Numbered from the stretch's first letter, positions 44,953 through 53,790 are shown. The stretch: DNA of 64,000 nucleotides from Vibrio hepatarius (GCF_018860525.1 NZ_JAHKPM010000054.1:1-64000); one strand, 5' to 3'. Numbers and translations: made by a program. Notes: generated by a model from the letters alone, not told the origin.

Positions 44953-46434
44953 ATGAGCGCATTCGAAAAACTAAAGCAACATTCCCATAAGATCTCTCAT
45001 TTCAATCACCTTGCAGCTATCTGCGGCTGGGACCAAGCAGCAGTGATGCCAAGCGGTGGAAACCAGGCTCGTTCCAAGGCCATGGCTGAATTATCTGTCC
45101 ACATCCATAATCTGCACACTCTGCCACAACTAGAAGATTGGTTTAATCAAGCTGAAAATGAACCTCTTGAATCATCAGACAAAGCAACATTACGAGAGCT
45201 AAAGCGCCAATGGCAACAAGCCAACGTATTACCAGAGACCTTAGTCCAAGCCAAGTCTTTAGCCGGCTCAAAGTGCGAACATGCATGGCGTACCCAGCGA
45301 AAAGACAATGACTGGGCTGGCTTTGAAAAAAATTGGGCTGAAGTCGTTCAACTTTCTCAAGAAGAAGCACAAATCAGAGCAGAAGCAAATGGCACAACAC
45401 CTTATGACGCCATGTTGGATATTTATGAGCCGGGCACCAATTCTGCCTCTCTTGATAAGCTTTTTTCCGATGTAAAAAATTGGCTACCCGATCTTATCAA
45501 CCAAGCGATCGAAAAACAGTCAAGTGATCAATACCTAATTCCTGAGGGGGAGTTTTCATCGACGAAACAAAAAGCGTTAGGTTTAGAAGTCATGAAGATG
45601 CTGCAATTTGACTTTAACCATGGGCGCTTAGACGAGAGCATGCACCCTTTTTGTGGGGGTATTCCTTCAGATGTTCGCATTACAACCCGCTATGACGAAA
45701 GTGAATTCACTCAGTCACTAATGGGGATTATTCATGAAACTGGTCACGCCCGTTACGAACAAGGACTGCCCAAGTCATTATCTGGCCTTTCTTCCGGTCA
45801 AGCTCGTTCAATGGGTATTCATGAATCCCAGTCATTGTTTTTTGAAATGCAAATCGGTCGAAGTAATAGCTTTATCGCTCACTTAGCAAACTATGCCGCA
45901 AAGCACTTTGATGGGCATAACCCTGAGCTTTTCTCTCAACAAAACTTTCATAAGTTATACACTCGCGTGAAAAAAGATTTTATTCGCGTAGATGCGGATG
46001 AACTCACCTACCCTGCTCATGTGATACTGCGCTATGAAATTGAACGTGACCTAATTAATGGAAAAATTAAGCACACAGACATCCCTGAGTTGTGGAACGA
46101 TAAAATGCAAACCTATCTCGGTCTTTCAACCGAAGGCAACTATCGCAATGGGTGCATGCAAGATATCCACTGGACCGACGGAGCATTTGGTTACTTCCCT
46201 TCCTACACTTTAGGTGCTATGTATGCCGCTCAGTTTATGGCATCAATTAAGCAGAAAATGGACGTTGATGAGATTATCCGAAGTGGTGACCTATCACCAA
46301 TTTTCAACTGGCTTGATACGAATATTTGGAAAAAAGGCTCATTGCTTACAACTGATGAGCTTGTTAAAAAAGCTACTGGTGAAGCACTAAACCCTGCTCA
46401 CTTCAAACAGCACTTAATAGATCGCTATCTATAG
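44953..46434 (+). CDS. M32 carboxypeptidase (Taq family)
   Basis: This 493-residue cytoplasmic metallo-carboxypeptidase has the zinc motif H-E-T-G-H at residues 261-265 and the family segment G-I-H-E-S-Q-S-L-F-F-E around 290-300, followed by a late glutamate ligand region. D-E-L-T-Y-P-A-H and G-A-F-G-Y-F-P-S-Y near residues 335-415 are also typical. It removes C-terminal residues from peptides. GGAAGG precedes the ATG. It is a single gene ended by a strong terminator. Confidence 0.95.
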   Translation: MSAFEKLKQHSHKISHFNHLAAICGWDQAAVMPSGGNQARSKAMAELSVHIHNLHTLPQLEDWFNQAENEPLESSDKATLRELKRQWQQANVLPETLVQAKSLAGSKCEHAWRTQRKDNDWAGFEKNWAEVVQLSQEEAQIRAEANGTTPYDAMLDIYEPGTNSASLDKLFSDVKNWLPDLINQAIEKQSSDQYLIPEGEFSSTKQKALGLEVMKMLQFDFNHGRLDESMHPFCGGIPSDVRITTRYDESEFTQSLMGIIHETGHARYEQGLPKSLSGLSSGQARSMGIHESQSLFFEMQIGRSNSFIAHLANYAAKHFDGHNPELFSQQNFHKLYTRVKKDFIRVDADELTYPAHVILRYEIERDLINGKIKHTDIPELWNDKMQTYLGLSTEGNYRNGCMQDIHWTDGAFGYFPSYTLGAMYAAQFMASIKQKMDVDEIIRSGDLSPIFNWLDTNIWKKGSLLTTDELVKKATGEALNPAHFKQHLIDRYL

Positions 46435-46436
46435 AT

Positions 46437-46471
46437 AAAAGAATGAGGTGCGTAATGCACCTCATTCTTTT
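46437..46471. terminator. Strong bidirectional terminator
   Basis: GAATGAGGTGC pairs with GCACCTCATTC around five bases, with A- and T-runs. It separates the M32 gene from the convergent DUF4365 gene. Confidence 0.85.
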
Positions 46472-46497
46472 ACTTTCTTAATGGCACAATTAACAGA

Positions 46498-48312
46498 TCA
46501 GAAATCTATCTTATCAAGCCACTCAACATGCTTTTTCCGTTCTTCTTGCTGCCATTTCAAATTCCAAACCCAATCATCTTCTCTTGGTGAGCAATCAGAG
46601 CACTTATCACAATAACTTTGCTTAAATCCTAACGCAAACTCTGGTCCATCAGAGTTATCGAATGCTTTGATCAGTAAGTTCCCAGTTCCAATTGTGTGCT
46701 TATGCTTTAAGCAAGTCATGATAGGCATACTCAGAGAGTGCATTCCCAACTGTTGGGCTATCATTCCTCTCGGTCGATAATCAACAAACATATGTTCACA
46801 ATGACCAATAATATTTGTTGGATCGTAGTTGGCTAAACCTATTGCGACGAACTGCCCCTCTCTCGAAGCAGGATCATCTGGGTCCAAACCAAGGTTTTTA
46901 GCCATGTCAGCAAAGAATTGCTTTTGCTCTTCAATGCTGGCTTCATAAAGTGGCTTTGGTTTCTTCTGGTTAGCAATTATGGGATCCAGATGGTCAAGCA
47001 GCTCTTGTGAGTCTGGGAAATGATCGAGAATCAACTCTCTCATATCAAACTGAACAATCTCTTTTAACCCTTTCTGTATGCTAATGAATAGATACAGGTG
47101 CTCAATTTTTCCAAGATCTTTAACCATTGCTAGATAAGTTAAAGACATGTAGATCATGCTTTCAAACCATTCGTCTAAAAACGTAATCGCATCATCCGTC
47201 CCCCTAGCCTTATGAATCGACTTAAATATACCAATAGACATCGTTAAGTCTTTCATCACATCTGCCAAAATGTTGAACTGACTTTGTCTAATCAAGCGAT
47301 GACACAAGTTAATGATTTTCTGTAGACGCACACACACTTCATGGTATTGAGTATTAGCTGCTCGATTCATATACAAGAATTCAAAGCTATCTGTCTTGAA
47401 GTGATCATTTGTATGATGAAGTGCATACAACTGTTCAATTTTAATAAAGAGCAAAGTACATCTTGCTTTAGCTATCGCAGTTAAACGGTACGCTGACTCT
47501 CTTTGCTCTCTTGAACAGCGAATTAGATAATCACATAGCTTTAGCTTTTCTAAAGCTTCATCGCTTTTAAGTTGCGTGTAGGGCTGAATATCAAAAGCAA
47601 AAGAGTAGTACAAAGCAGCAATGAACCTGTCTTTTGGCGGCACTACTGGAGAGTTAATCAGATCACTCGCTTGTTTAAACACTTGCGGGTATGAGCGTTT
47701 AACCATCAACTGCTCTAACTTGATATGGTAAGCCTTGAACAAAGCGTCACCGACTTGTTCAATACATGTATTCAAAGCTTCTGGTTTCAGGGTCTTACAG
47801 TTGTTAACCGCAAGCTTAAGATCTCGTAAAGACAGAAAATCCCAACATTCTTGAACAGCCACCAGCAATTTATCGAATGATACGGAATCGTTTCTTTCTA
47901 GCTTGTTTTCCACTGGTAAATGGACAGTCAAAGTATCAGTAGATGAGTCTACTACTTTCTCCAAGACCTCTTGATTGTCAGTAACAGAAACCCAGTAAAT
48001 CTCTTCGCTAGACACTTCAACAACAACTAGTATCACTGGGATATTGAACTTGAGATAATACTGAAGACGGGCGCGAGAAACCGAGAAAGACAGCTTCTGT
48101 CCATCCTCAATAAATGAACAGTTCTCTTGACCTTTAAGCTGAATTTTGAACACACTCTCTTGACCAAGAGCTTTTCCGTTTGAATCTTTCAGCTCAATTT
48201 CACAATCAATACCATGATCATTCTGGTCTTCTTGACTTCTGATAATCCAATTAAACGGCGCTTTGTACTCAAAAATTCGCCCTGCTACTGTACCAATCTC
48301 ACCTGCGTTCAT
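46498..48312 (-). CDS. DUF4365-domain protein
   Basis: The 604-residue protein has an N-terminal DUF4365 domain (G-E-I-G-T-V-A-G-R-I-F-E, then D-H-G-I-D-C-E-I-E-L-K and F-K-I-Q-L-K-G, residues about 3-60), which reads like a D-x-E-x-K restriction-type nuclease core. The long C-terminal part is helical with tetratricopeptide-like character and ends in a C-x-x-C region (C-D-K-C-S-D-C). It is transcribed toward the M32 gene. DUF4365 proteins are common in defence islands. Here only the neighbouring RAYT element and effector cassette support a mobile setting. Its true function is unknown. Confidence 0.7.
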   Translation of the reverse strand: MNAGEIGTVAGRIFEYKAPFNWIIRSQEDQNDHGIDCEIELKDSNGKALGQESVFKIQLKGQENCSFIEDGQKLSFSVSRARLQYYLKFNIPVILVVVEVSSEEIYWVSVTDNQEVLEKVVDSSTDTLTVHLPVENKLERNDSVSFDKLLVAVQECWDFLSLRDLKLAVNNCKTLKPEALNTCIEQVGDALFKAYHIKLEQLMVKRSYPQVFKQASDLINSPVVPPKDRFIAALYYSFAFDIQPYTQLKSDEALEKLKLCDYLIRCSREQRESAYRLTAIAKARCTLLFIKIEQLYALHHTNDHFKTDSFEFLYMNRAANTQYHEVCVRLQKIINLCHRLIRQSQFNILADVMKDLTMSIGIFKSIHKARGTDDAITFLDEWFESMIYMSLTYLAMVKDLGKIEHLYLFISIQKGLKEIVQFDMRELILDHFPDSQELLDHLDPIIANQKKPKPLYEASIEEQKQFFADMAKNLGLDPDDPASREGQFVAIGLANYDPTNIIGHCEHMFVDYRPRGMIAQQLGMHSLSMPIMTCLKHKHTIGTGNLLIKAFDNSDGPEFALGFKQSYCDKCSDCSPREDDWVWNLKWQQEERKKHVEWLDKIDF

Positions 48313-48372
48313 TTGATGTCCTTAGTTATTGCATGGTCATATATTACACTTAAAATACAACAAGCTAAACCT

Positions 48373-48426
48373 CGAAATAAATTCGGGACACACGCCAAAC
48401 GAAATAAATTCGGGACACACGCCAAA
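48373..48426. repeat. Left tandem repeats of the RAYT element (2 x 27 bases)
   Basis: The 27-base unit starting CGAAATAAATTCGGGACACA occurs twice with no spacer. The same core in opposite orientation, slightly changed, forms the right repeats at 49672-49725. It lies about 60 bases upstream of the DUF4365 gene start. Confidence 0.9.
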
Positions 48427-48527
48427 AGGACTAAATAAGTATGATTTACTCCTTTTCTAGGGACTGATAGCAACCACTTGTTTGAATGATTGCTAACTTC
48501 TTATTATTCCAATAAGGAGACATATTC

Positions 48528-49487
48528 ATGACGACTGCACGCAAGCAACTTATCTCGATTGAAGCGACACCTTATTACCACTGCGTTTCTCGCTGTGTGA
48601 GGCGCAGTTTTTTGTGTGGTGAAGACACCCAAAACCAAGTGAGTTATGAGCATCGCAGAGAATGGATCGTCAATAAAATTCACTCGCTTTCTGATCTCTA
48701 CTGCATTGATATTTGTGCTTACGCCATCATGAGTAATCACTACCACTTAGTCGTCAATATCAATCGAGAGAAAGCTTTGGCCTTGTCACATCATCAGATA
48801 GTTGAGCGCTGGGGAATGGCTCATAAGTTACCGCTTATTATTCAACGCTGGCTTCATGAGCAACTCACTCACCCAATTGAACACGCAAAATGTATGGAGA
48901 TCATTGAGCTTTGGCGAGAACGTTTGTGGAATTTGAGTTGGTATATGAAAGAGCTTAACTACGATATTGCTTGTAAAGCTAACAAAGAAGACAACTGCAC
49001 TGGCCACTTCTGGGAAAGCCGATTTAAAAGCCAAGCCTTGCTTGATGAAAAAGCCCTCGCCGCTGCAATGGCGTACGTAGACCTAAATCCTATTCGCGCA
49101 GGCATTGCTACTAAGCCAGAAGACTCAGAATTTACCTCCATCAAAGCTCGAATCGACGCTTTAGATAAACAGCTTACCACAGCCCCTTGTCTTCATCCTT
49201 TTATCGGTAACGGGAGCAACTTAAAACAAGACGGCATTCCTTTTCGATTGATGGATTATATTGAATTAGTCGACTGGACAGCCCGCCAAATTCGGCCGAA
49301 TAAAGCATTTATGAATACGAACCTGCCCCCCATATTAGACAGGCTCGGGGGAAACATAAATAACTGGCTAAAGGTTTGTACACAATTGGAGAAATTCCAC
49401 GTCACTGCGGTAGGTAGCCAAGCACAGGCGATGATTGCCAAAACTGCTCTTAATAAGAAAAAGCTTCATTTATTCGCATTTGAATAG
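48528..49487 (+). CDS. RAYT-type (REP-associated tyrosine) transposase
   Basis: The 319-residue Y1 transposase begins with A-T-P-Y-Y-H-C-V-S-R-C and carries the metal-binding H-x-H of the HUH fold in S-N-H-Y-H-L-V-V near residues 68-75. The region W-Y-M-K-E-L-N-Y-D-I-A with K-A-N and the downstream C-T-G-H-F-W-E-S-R-F-K-S segment is the active-site helix and finger of the RAYT group. An AAGGAG ribosome site precedes the ATG. It is flanked by tandem 27-base repeats in opposite orientation, the REP-like target of such enzymes. It is intact and may be active. Confidence 0.88.
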   Translation: MTTARKQLISIEATPYYHCVSRCVRRSFLCGEDTQNQVSYEHRREWIVNKIHSLSDLYCIDICAYAIMSNHYHLVVNINREKALALSHHQIVERWGMAHKLPLIIQRWLHEQLTHPIEHAKCMEIIELWRERLWNLSWYMKELNYDIACKANKEDNCTGHFWESRFKSQALLDEKALAAAMAYVDLNPIRAGIATKPEDSEFTSIKARIDALDKQLTTAPCLHPFIGNGSNLKQDGIPFRLMDYIELVDWTARQIRPNKAFMNTNLPPILDRLGGNINNWLKVCTQLEKFHVTAVGSQAQAMIAKTALNKKKLHLFAFE

Positions 49488-49671
49488 CAGTCACTCAAAG
49501 ACTTTCCAGAAATGGATGCCCACAGCTTGATGGCTGAAATGGCGTTTGAATAAACGCACCGATATTCAACCAGAAATACCTTCCTTTAATCTAAATCGAC
49601 GACAAAATTCCTCAAAATCAGCAGTGCATCAAAACAAACCTCAAAGTGACGTGGATAATTTATTTTTCTCC

Positions 49672-49725
49672 TTATTGGTGTGTGTCCAATATTAAACGTT
49701 ATTGGTGTGTGTCCAATATTAAACG
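49672..49725. repeat. Right tandem repeats of the RAYT element (2 x 27 bases)
   Basis: The 27-base unit starting TTATTGGTGTGTGTCCAATA occurs twice with no spacer. Its reverse complement aligns with the left units over GGACACACxCC. Confidence 0.9.
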
Positions 49726-49849
49726 AAAGATAAAATCACGATAATCCATTCCCTTAACAATGACTTATTAATTACCCTTATCGACAAAACAAGCCATTTT
49801 CATACTCAAATCCAATAAACTGTATAAAAACAGGGATGGGAGGCAAGAG

Positions 49850-49948
49850 ATGGCAAGCAAATTTTTAGAAGGGACTCGATGACATATGCGAATGCGAGGA
49901 TACAGTCTCAAAACTGAAAAGGCTCATTTATATTGGATTATCGGCTAG
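49850..49948 (+). pseudogene. Remnant of an integron-type tyrosine recombinase
   Basis: Reading from the ATG at 49850, codons give M-A-S-K-F-L-E-G-T-R, a stop, then H-M-R-M-R-G-Y-S-L-K-T-E-K-A-H-L-Y-W-I-I-G and a second stop. The pattern R-G-Y-S-L-K-T-E-K-A-x-L-Y-W-I is the N-terminal core-binding start of integron and related integrases. Only about 32 codons survive, with an internal stop, and the catalytic domain is missing. It marks a past integration event just upstream of the effector-like genes. Recognition rests on memory of the motif. Confidence 0.6.
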
Positions 49949-50089
49949 TAAACCACAGCGAGGTTCTAACCCGCTTATTCTCACAGAGTTACCTCTCTCC
50001 AATCAGGTAAGACCAGTAGTTGATATAAAGATCACCATCAAAAATAATATTCTGATTTCAAGTGTTCAAAAATCATTCAGGTAATATCT

Positions 50090-50659
50090 ATGGAATCAGT
50101 GTTAAAAAAATCTAATAAATATTTTTCTGATACTTCAGACTTTATCGAAACTCACGCTGACTCAAAAAGAACACGAGTACTGGCCATGGATGATGTGAAT
50201 AACATTATAAGCCAAAAGCTATTCAATCATAGACTGACGATAGTAAGCGGTTTTTGGTTACCTTTACATACTCTAAGCCATAAACTTGAAACAATAAGAG
50301 ATACTCAAGATCCCAATATACCCGCATTGATTCCACTAGGACTTAAAGAAAGAGGGCATTTCAGAACATGTGACCACATCATCCTCGGTATGATCCAAAA
50401 TGGACAAATGTATGTTTTAGATTCAAAGTTGAACCCATTACATAACTTCGATTACAGCTCAAAAATCAAAGCGTTGAGCACTGGATTTCAAGACATTTCT
50501 GATAGAAACAACTGCGGGAGATATGTAGTAAATATCACCATACAACTTGGTCAAGCGCTTCACCATAACCCGAACGCAAATCTAGGTCAGCTAGTAGAAA
50601 CCATGGAAAGACCTAATCTCATGAAGATTCAGCGCGAGTATGCGAAATACATGTGGTGA
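50090..50659 (+). CDS. Clan CE-like cysteine protease/acyltransferase effector, short paralogue
   Basis: This 189-residue protein has no signal peptide. Its C-terminal half aligns with the downstream 305-residue gene product (L-I-P-x-G-L-x-E-R, then H, D, Q and C blocks). The likely catalytic set is H96 in C-D-H-I-I-L-G, D111 in Y-V-L-D-S-K, Q134 in T-G-F-Q-D and C142 in N-N-C-G-R-Y. The order and spacing are those of clan CE enzymes (Ulp1, YopJ, SseL types). A secretion chaperone-like gene follows two genes later. Function is inferred; it probably modifies host proteins if secreted. AGGTAA precedes the ATG. Confidence 0.6.
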   Translation: MESVLKKSNKYFSDTSDFIETHADSKRTRVLAMDDVNNIISQKLFNHRLTIVSGFWLPLHTLSHKLETIRDTQDPNIPALIPLGLKERGHFRTCDHIILGMIQNGQMYVLDSKLNPLHNFDYSSKIKALSTGFQDISDRNNCGRYVVNITIQLGQALHHNPNANLGQLVETMERPNLMKIQREYAKYMW

Positions 50660-50762
50660 CTTGCTTTTAAGCAGAACTTTGAATCTGCCTCTGCACATTT
50701 TATCTTCCCTCAATAATACGACGATTCTTTACCCAACAACTTAATGCAAGCAGGAAATAACT

Positions 50763-51680
50763 ATGAATACAATTTCGTTGAGTTCGATTGAAAGCATCAA
50801 AGAACACAGCAATGAGTTGAAGAACAACTCACCAACAACAATCCTACTCAACGGTCGTTCATATACGGCAACCACGTTGGAAAATGGAGAAATAGGAGTA
50901 AGCCGCGACTATTCTGGGCGATTGAGCAATTTACTTAGGCCTTTAACCGCAATCTATGATTTTTTTGCACGGGGTTTCACCACTGAAACTCGGGCAAATA
51001 CTTTAGAAAATTTTATTAAGCAAGCTGGATTAAACCAAGGTAATTTAGGAAATGATTCCCCCATTGACAGGCAAAATTCAGTAGATGATTTTGAAATGCT
51101 CGATAATATCGATGATAAGGATCGCTTGTTGATGGATCAACAAACCAAAGTTCGTAAAGAAATAAATAAGACTGGAAGACTTGAACCAAGCAATATTTCT
51201 CTGGCAATCAAAGGTGAATTGGGCGAGGCGCTTTGTCAAGGATGTAATATAGGCATCATAAACGGCCAAGAGTCGACTCTTGCTAATCTCGATAACACCA
51301 TTAATCGGATTAAAGATGCCAATTCACACAATAACACACTACTCATACCCATTGGATTGACAGAAAGACCGCTTAGACCAACCGGGCATGCTGTACTGGG
51401 AGTGGTTCAAGGTGAAAAGACGTACATCATTGATCCAAAAACAAACGTTTTCGAATCGAGTGATTACAAGGGCACGACTATCACTCCGCTTTGTACCAAC
51501 TTCCAAGGTTTAACAGATGGAACAAACTGCGGACGTTATACCGCTTTTACCGCTATTGAGCTGGCACAGACACTTGAGCTTAAACCTGATACGGATATAT
51601 CAGAATTCGTAAAAGAAATGCAGAAGACACCACCGGATCTTAACAAGATACAAGACGAATACAAAGATTATATGTTGTAA
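50763..51680 (+). CDS. Clan CE-like cysteine protease/acyltransferase effector
   Basis: The 305-residue product has an N-terminal region of about 190 residues without signal peptide, polar at the extreme start as in type III effectors, and a catalytic-looking C-terminal domain. H209 (T-G-H-A-V-L-G), D224 (Y-I-I-D-P-K-T), Q248 (N-F-Q-G-L) and C256 (N-C-G-R-Y) keep the same H-D distance (15) and Q-C distance (8) as the shorter upstream paralogue. This matches deubiquitinase/SUMO-protease or YopJ-type acetyltransferase folds. AGGAAA precedes the ATG. A CesT-like chaperone gene lies 184 bases downstream. Confidence 0.62.
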   Translation: MNTISLSSIESIKEHSNELKNNSPTTILLNGRSYTATTLENGEIGVSRDYSGRLSNLLRPLTAIYDFFARGFTTETRANTLENFIKQAGLNQGNLGNDSPIDRQNSVDDFEMLDNIDDKDRLLMDQQTKVRKEINKTGRLEPSNISLAIKGELGEALCQGCNIGIINGQESTLANLDNTINRIKDANSHNNTLLIPIGLTERPLRPTGHAVLGVVQGEKTYIIDPKTNVFESSDYKGTTITPLCTNFQGLTDGTNCGRYTAFTAIELAQTLELKPDTDISEFVKEMQKTPPDLNKIQDEYKDYML

Positions 51681-51864
51681 AGATACCTTCAACGGTCTCT
51701 AAATTCCCTCACGAGTAGTGCTAATAGTTTAAGCACTACTTGATCAGGTATAGATAGGCTTGTCTTAACGACCAACTTGGATAGTTGTGAATAATTGTCA
51801 GGCTATATGCCATTTTTAAAATCAAGTCTTCATGATTAAATAATCATAATAGAAGGGTAAAATA

Positions 51865-52329
51865 ATGAATCTATTAGTAGATATTTTTGAAGAATTAGGT
51901 ATTGATGCCAAGTTTGATTCTACAGGAAAGTTTACCTGCATACTGCAAAGCCAAGGAAGTGATCCGCTTCTTCTCGTCGCATACCTAGATCATGTTAATA
52001 GAATACTTAAACTATCGGTTACCACTCACCATGAAGTACCAAACACCATTCACTCAGAATTTTTCTCTGACTTTGCTTCAAAGGCAATAGAGCCCTTTCG
52101 CGATGGTATTGGAATAGGTGTGCTAGAGGGTGCAAAAAACATTACTGTTTATCAGTCCGTTAAAACTACCGATATCCGAAAAGAATTCATCATTATAACG
52201 CTAGAGTCTCTAGTTAAAGAAGCTGAAAATTGGAATAAAAAGTTAGCTCATTATCCTGACGAGATACCCTCTAAGCGTACTGATAGCCCATTACTGAAAC
52301 CTCAAATACGACCATTTTCTAGATTCTGA
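51865..52329 (+). CDS. Probable CesT-family type III secretion chaperone
   Basis: The 154-residue, soluble protein begins L-V-D-I-F-E-E-L-G-I-D-A-K-F-D-S-T-G-K-F-T-C-I-L, the helix-then-strand start of the CesT/SycE chaperone fold, and continues with G-I-G-I-G-V-L-E-G, a strand I-T-V-Y-Q-S-V, and the closing amphipathic helix L-V-K-E-A-E-N-W. Length is typical (130-160). The C-terminal 25 residues are proline-rich and unusual. Its position after the two protease-like genes and before a hydrophobic protein gene suggests that it escorts one or more of them. AAGGG precedes the ATG. No secretion apparatus is in the window. Confidence 0.6.
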   Translation: MNLLVDIFEELGIDAKFDSTGKFTCILQSQGSDPLLLVAYLDHVNRILKLSVTTHHEVPNTIHSEFFSDFASKAIEPFRDGIGIGVLEGAKNITVYQSVKTTDIRKEFIIITLESLVKEAENWNKKLAHYPDEIPSKRTDSPLLKPQIRPFSRF

Positions 52330-52453
52330 GTTGTCTCAGCTAAACCAAATCGCTATCAAACTGTTAAATAAATCAATATAAACCTAAACTACTGATAAAT
52401 ACACAAACTGAATTTGCATAATAGTGCTACTGCACTTTACGCTGGAGACTGAC

Positions 52454-53689
52454 ATGAAAATGAATCTACTAAAGCGGTTTATCAAAGATAAAATATTTGG
52501 TAAAACCTCAAATTCTGCTAGTGGCATTCAGGTCGCAGAAATGGCCGATGCTCGCATGGGCGCCATGTATATGTTAGCCAGCACTGAAATCACCAAAGTA
52601 GCCACAATATCCAATGCCCATTTTTTTAGTGCGTTTGTCGTAGGTACTGAACCTCTTTCTGATTTTAAGCAAGCAGCCGATAGCTTGCTTAGCAATACCG
52701 AAACAATGGCAAAATTAAAGAGAACTAAAGCGGCGAAAAAATTATCCAAAGCCGCCAATAAAGTCTCTGAAGTTACCATCGCCATGAAAAATAACATCAA
52801 GGAACTATTCGCAAACTTTTTCCGTACTTTGCTTAATAAAGTCCAGCACATTTATGGTGATTTACTCCACGGGATAGAATGGCTAGCAGAAATCGGGTCT
52901 TGGCTTATTAGCAAATTTGCTGGTAGTTTGGCGGATGTCGTTCCTGGCTGGGGGCACGTAAGAGGTGCTTCAGCTCTATATTCAGATGTGAAAAAATCTG
53001 TATTGAAATCTCAAGACCTCATCACCCAAATATATAAGGGGAGAGGTGTAGAACTACTAAGTGGTCATCCTAGTATTATTTCTAAAGCTCTTGCCCGCCA
53101 CTCTGCTGCAGGTGCTCTGGGTGGCATTAAAGACTTTACCCTCACTGTGGCAGGTATTGCTGGAGCTACTGCCGTTGGTGTAGGAACACTCGTCAGTTTT
53201 GTCATCAGTGTACTAGAGCGCATTATTAAGCTGGTCGATTTTTTTGTTCAACGTTCGCTACTACAAAACACACTCAGTCGCGCCAAAAAAGAGTGGTTAA
53301 ACCGTACTTCTAACGCCAGCATGCTCAATAATCACAAAATGTTTTCCGAATGGTTCCAGAGTGCAGTGATTACTACACCAGTCATCGCAGCACTTGTGAT
53401 GGGGAGCGGATTTGTTGGCCATCCATATAGATTTGCTCGGTTGCTGACGCCCAAACTCGAAGCGGTGTCACAAGGTGAATTTGATAAATCTGTCGTTTAT
53501 ATTGATAAACTAAAATCACTATCAACAAAATATGTTCAAGAATATATAGGCAGCTATAAGATAGACTTTACTAGCTCAGATGGCGTAGTGAATGCGAGAC
53601 TTAATGAGCTTAAAAAGGGAAAAGGATTACTCGATGGTCATGAGTATGCGATTCAATCATCCCCCCAATATCAAACCACATCGGTTTAG
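52454..53689 (+). CDS. Hydrophobic protein of unknown function, possible translocated effector
   Basis: The start M-K-M-N-L-L-K-R-F has GGAG seven bases upstream, giving 411 residues; an earlier start at 52424 lacks this. No signal peptide is present. Helical, alanine- and lysine-rich regions lead to two hydrophobic segments, about residues 229-253 (T-L-T-V-A-G-I-A-G-A-T-A-V-G-V-G) and 303-321 (A-V-I-T-T-P-V-I-A-A-L-V-M-G). A long polar C-terminus follows. The layout recalls membrane-inserting effectors or translocators. It follows the chaperone-like gene by 124 bases. I do not recognise the family. Confidence 0.5.
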   Translation: MKMNLLKRFIKDKIFGKTSNSASGIQVAEMADARMGAMYMLASTEITKVATISNAHFFSAFVVGTEPLSDFKQAADSLLSNTETMAKLKRTKAAKKLSKAANKVSEVTIAMKNNIKELFANFFRTLLNKVQHIYGDLLHGIEWLAEIGSWLISKFAGSLADVVPGWGHVRGASALYSDVKKSVLKSQDLITQIYKGRGVELLSGHPSIISKALARHSAAGALGGIKDFTLTVAGIAGATAVGVGTLVSFVISVLERIIKLVDFFVQRSLLQNTLSRAKKEWLNRTSNASMLNNHKMFSEWFQSAVITTPVIAALVMGSGFVGHPYRFARLLTPKLEAVSQGEFDKSVVYIDKLKSLSTKYVQEYIGSYKIDFTSSDGVVNARLNELKKGKGLLDGHEYAIQSSPQYQTTSV

Positions 53690-53699
53690 GTGATAAAAA

Positions 53700-53720
53700 C
53701 CAAGGTGATACCTTGGCTTT
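53700..53720 (+). terminator. Terminator after the effector-like cassette
   Basis: CCAAGGT pairs with ACCTTGG around GAT and is followed by CTTTAT. It ends the plus-strand cassette. Confidence 0.6.
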
Positions 53721-53790
53721 ATATTGGGTAACAACTAAATTTTATTAAAGGTTGAAAGTTACCCATTCTACTTTGCTCATATCTACATGA

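Larger units (their letters stand above)
48373..49725 (+). mobile_element. RAYT/REP-like element with paired inverted tandem repeats
   Basis: The unit is bounded by two identical 27-base repeats on the left (core GGGACACACGCC) and two identical 27-base repeats on the right (reverse-complement core TGGACACACACC). The transposase is the only complete gene inside. Repeat phase is exact on both sides. No target-site duplication was recognised. Confidence 0.75.
49488..50089. other. Element right end plus decayed sequence
   Basis: This stretch holds the right tandem repeats and the integrase remnant at 49850-49948. No intact gene was found. The final part leads into the first effector-like gene. 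Confidence 0.5.

Noticed and set aside
48373..48426. Possible CRISPR-like repeats
   Set aside because: The two copies are directly adjacent without spacers and pair with inverted copies at the other end of the transposase, so they are element ends.
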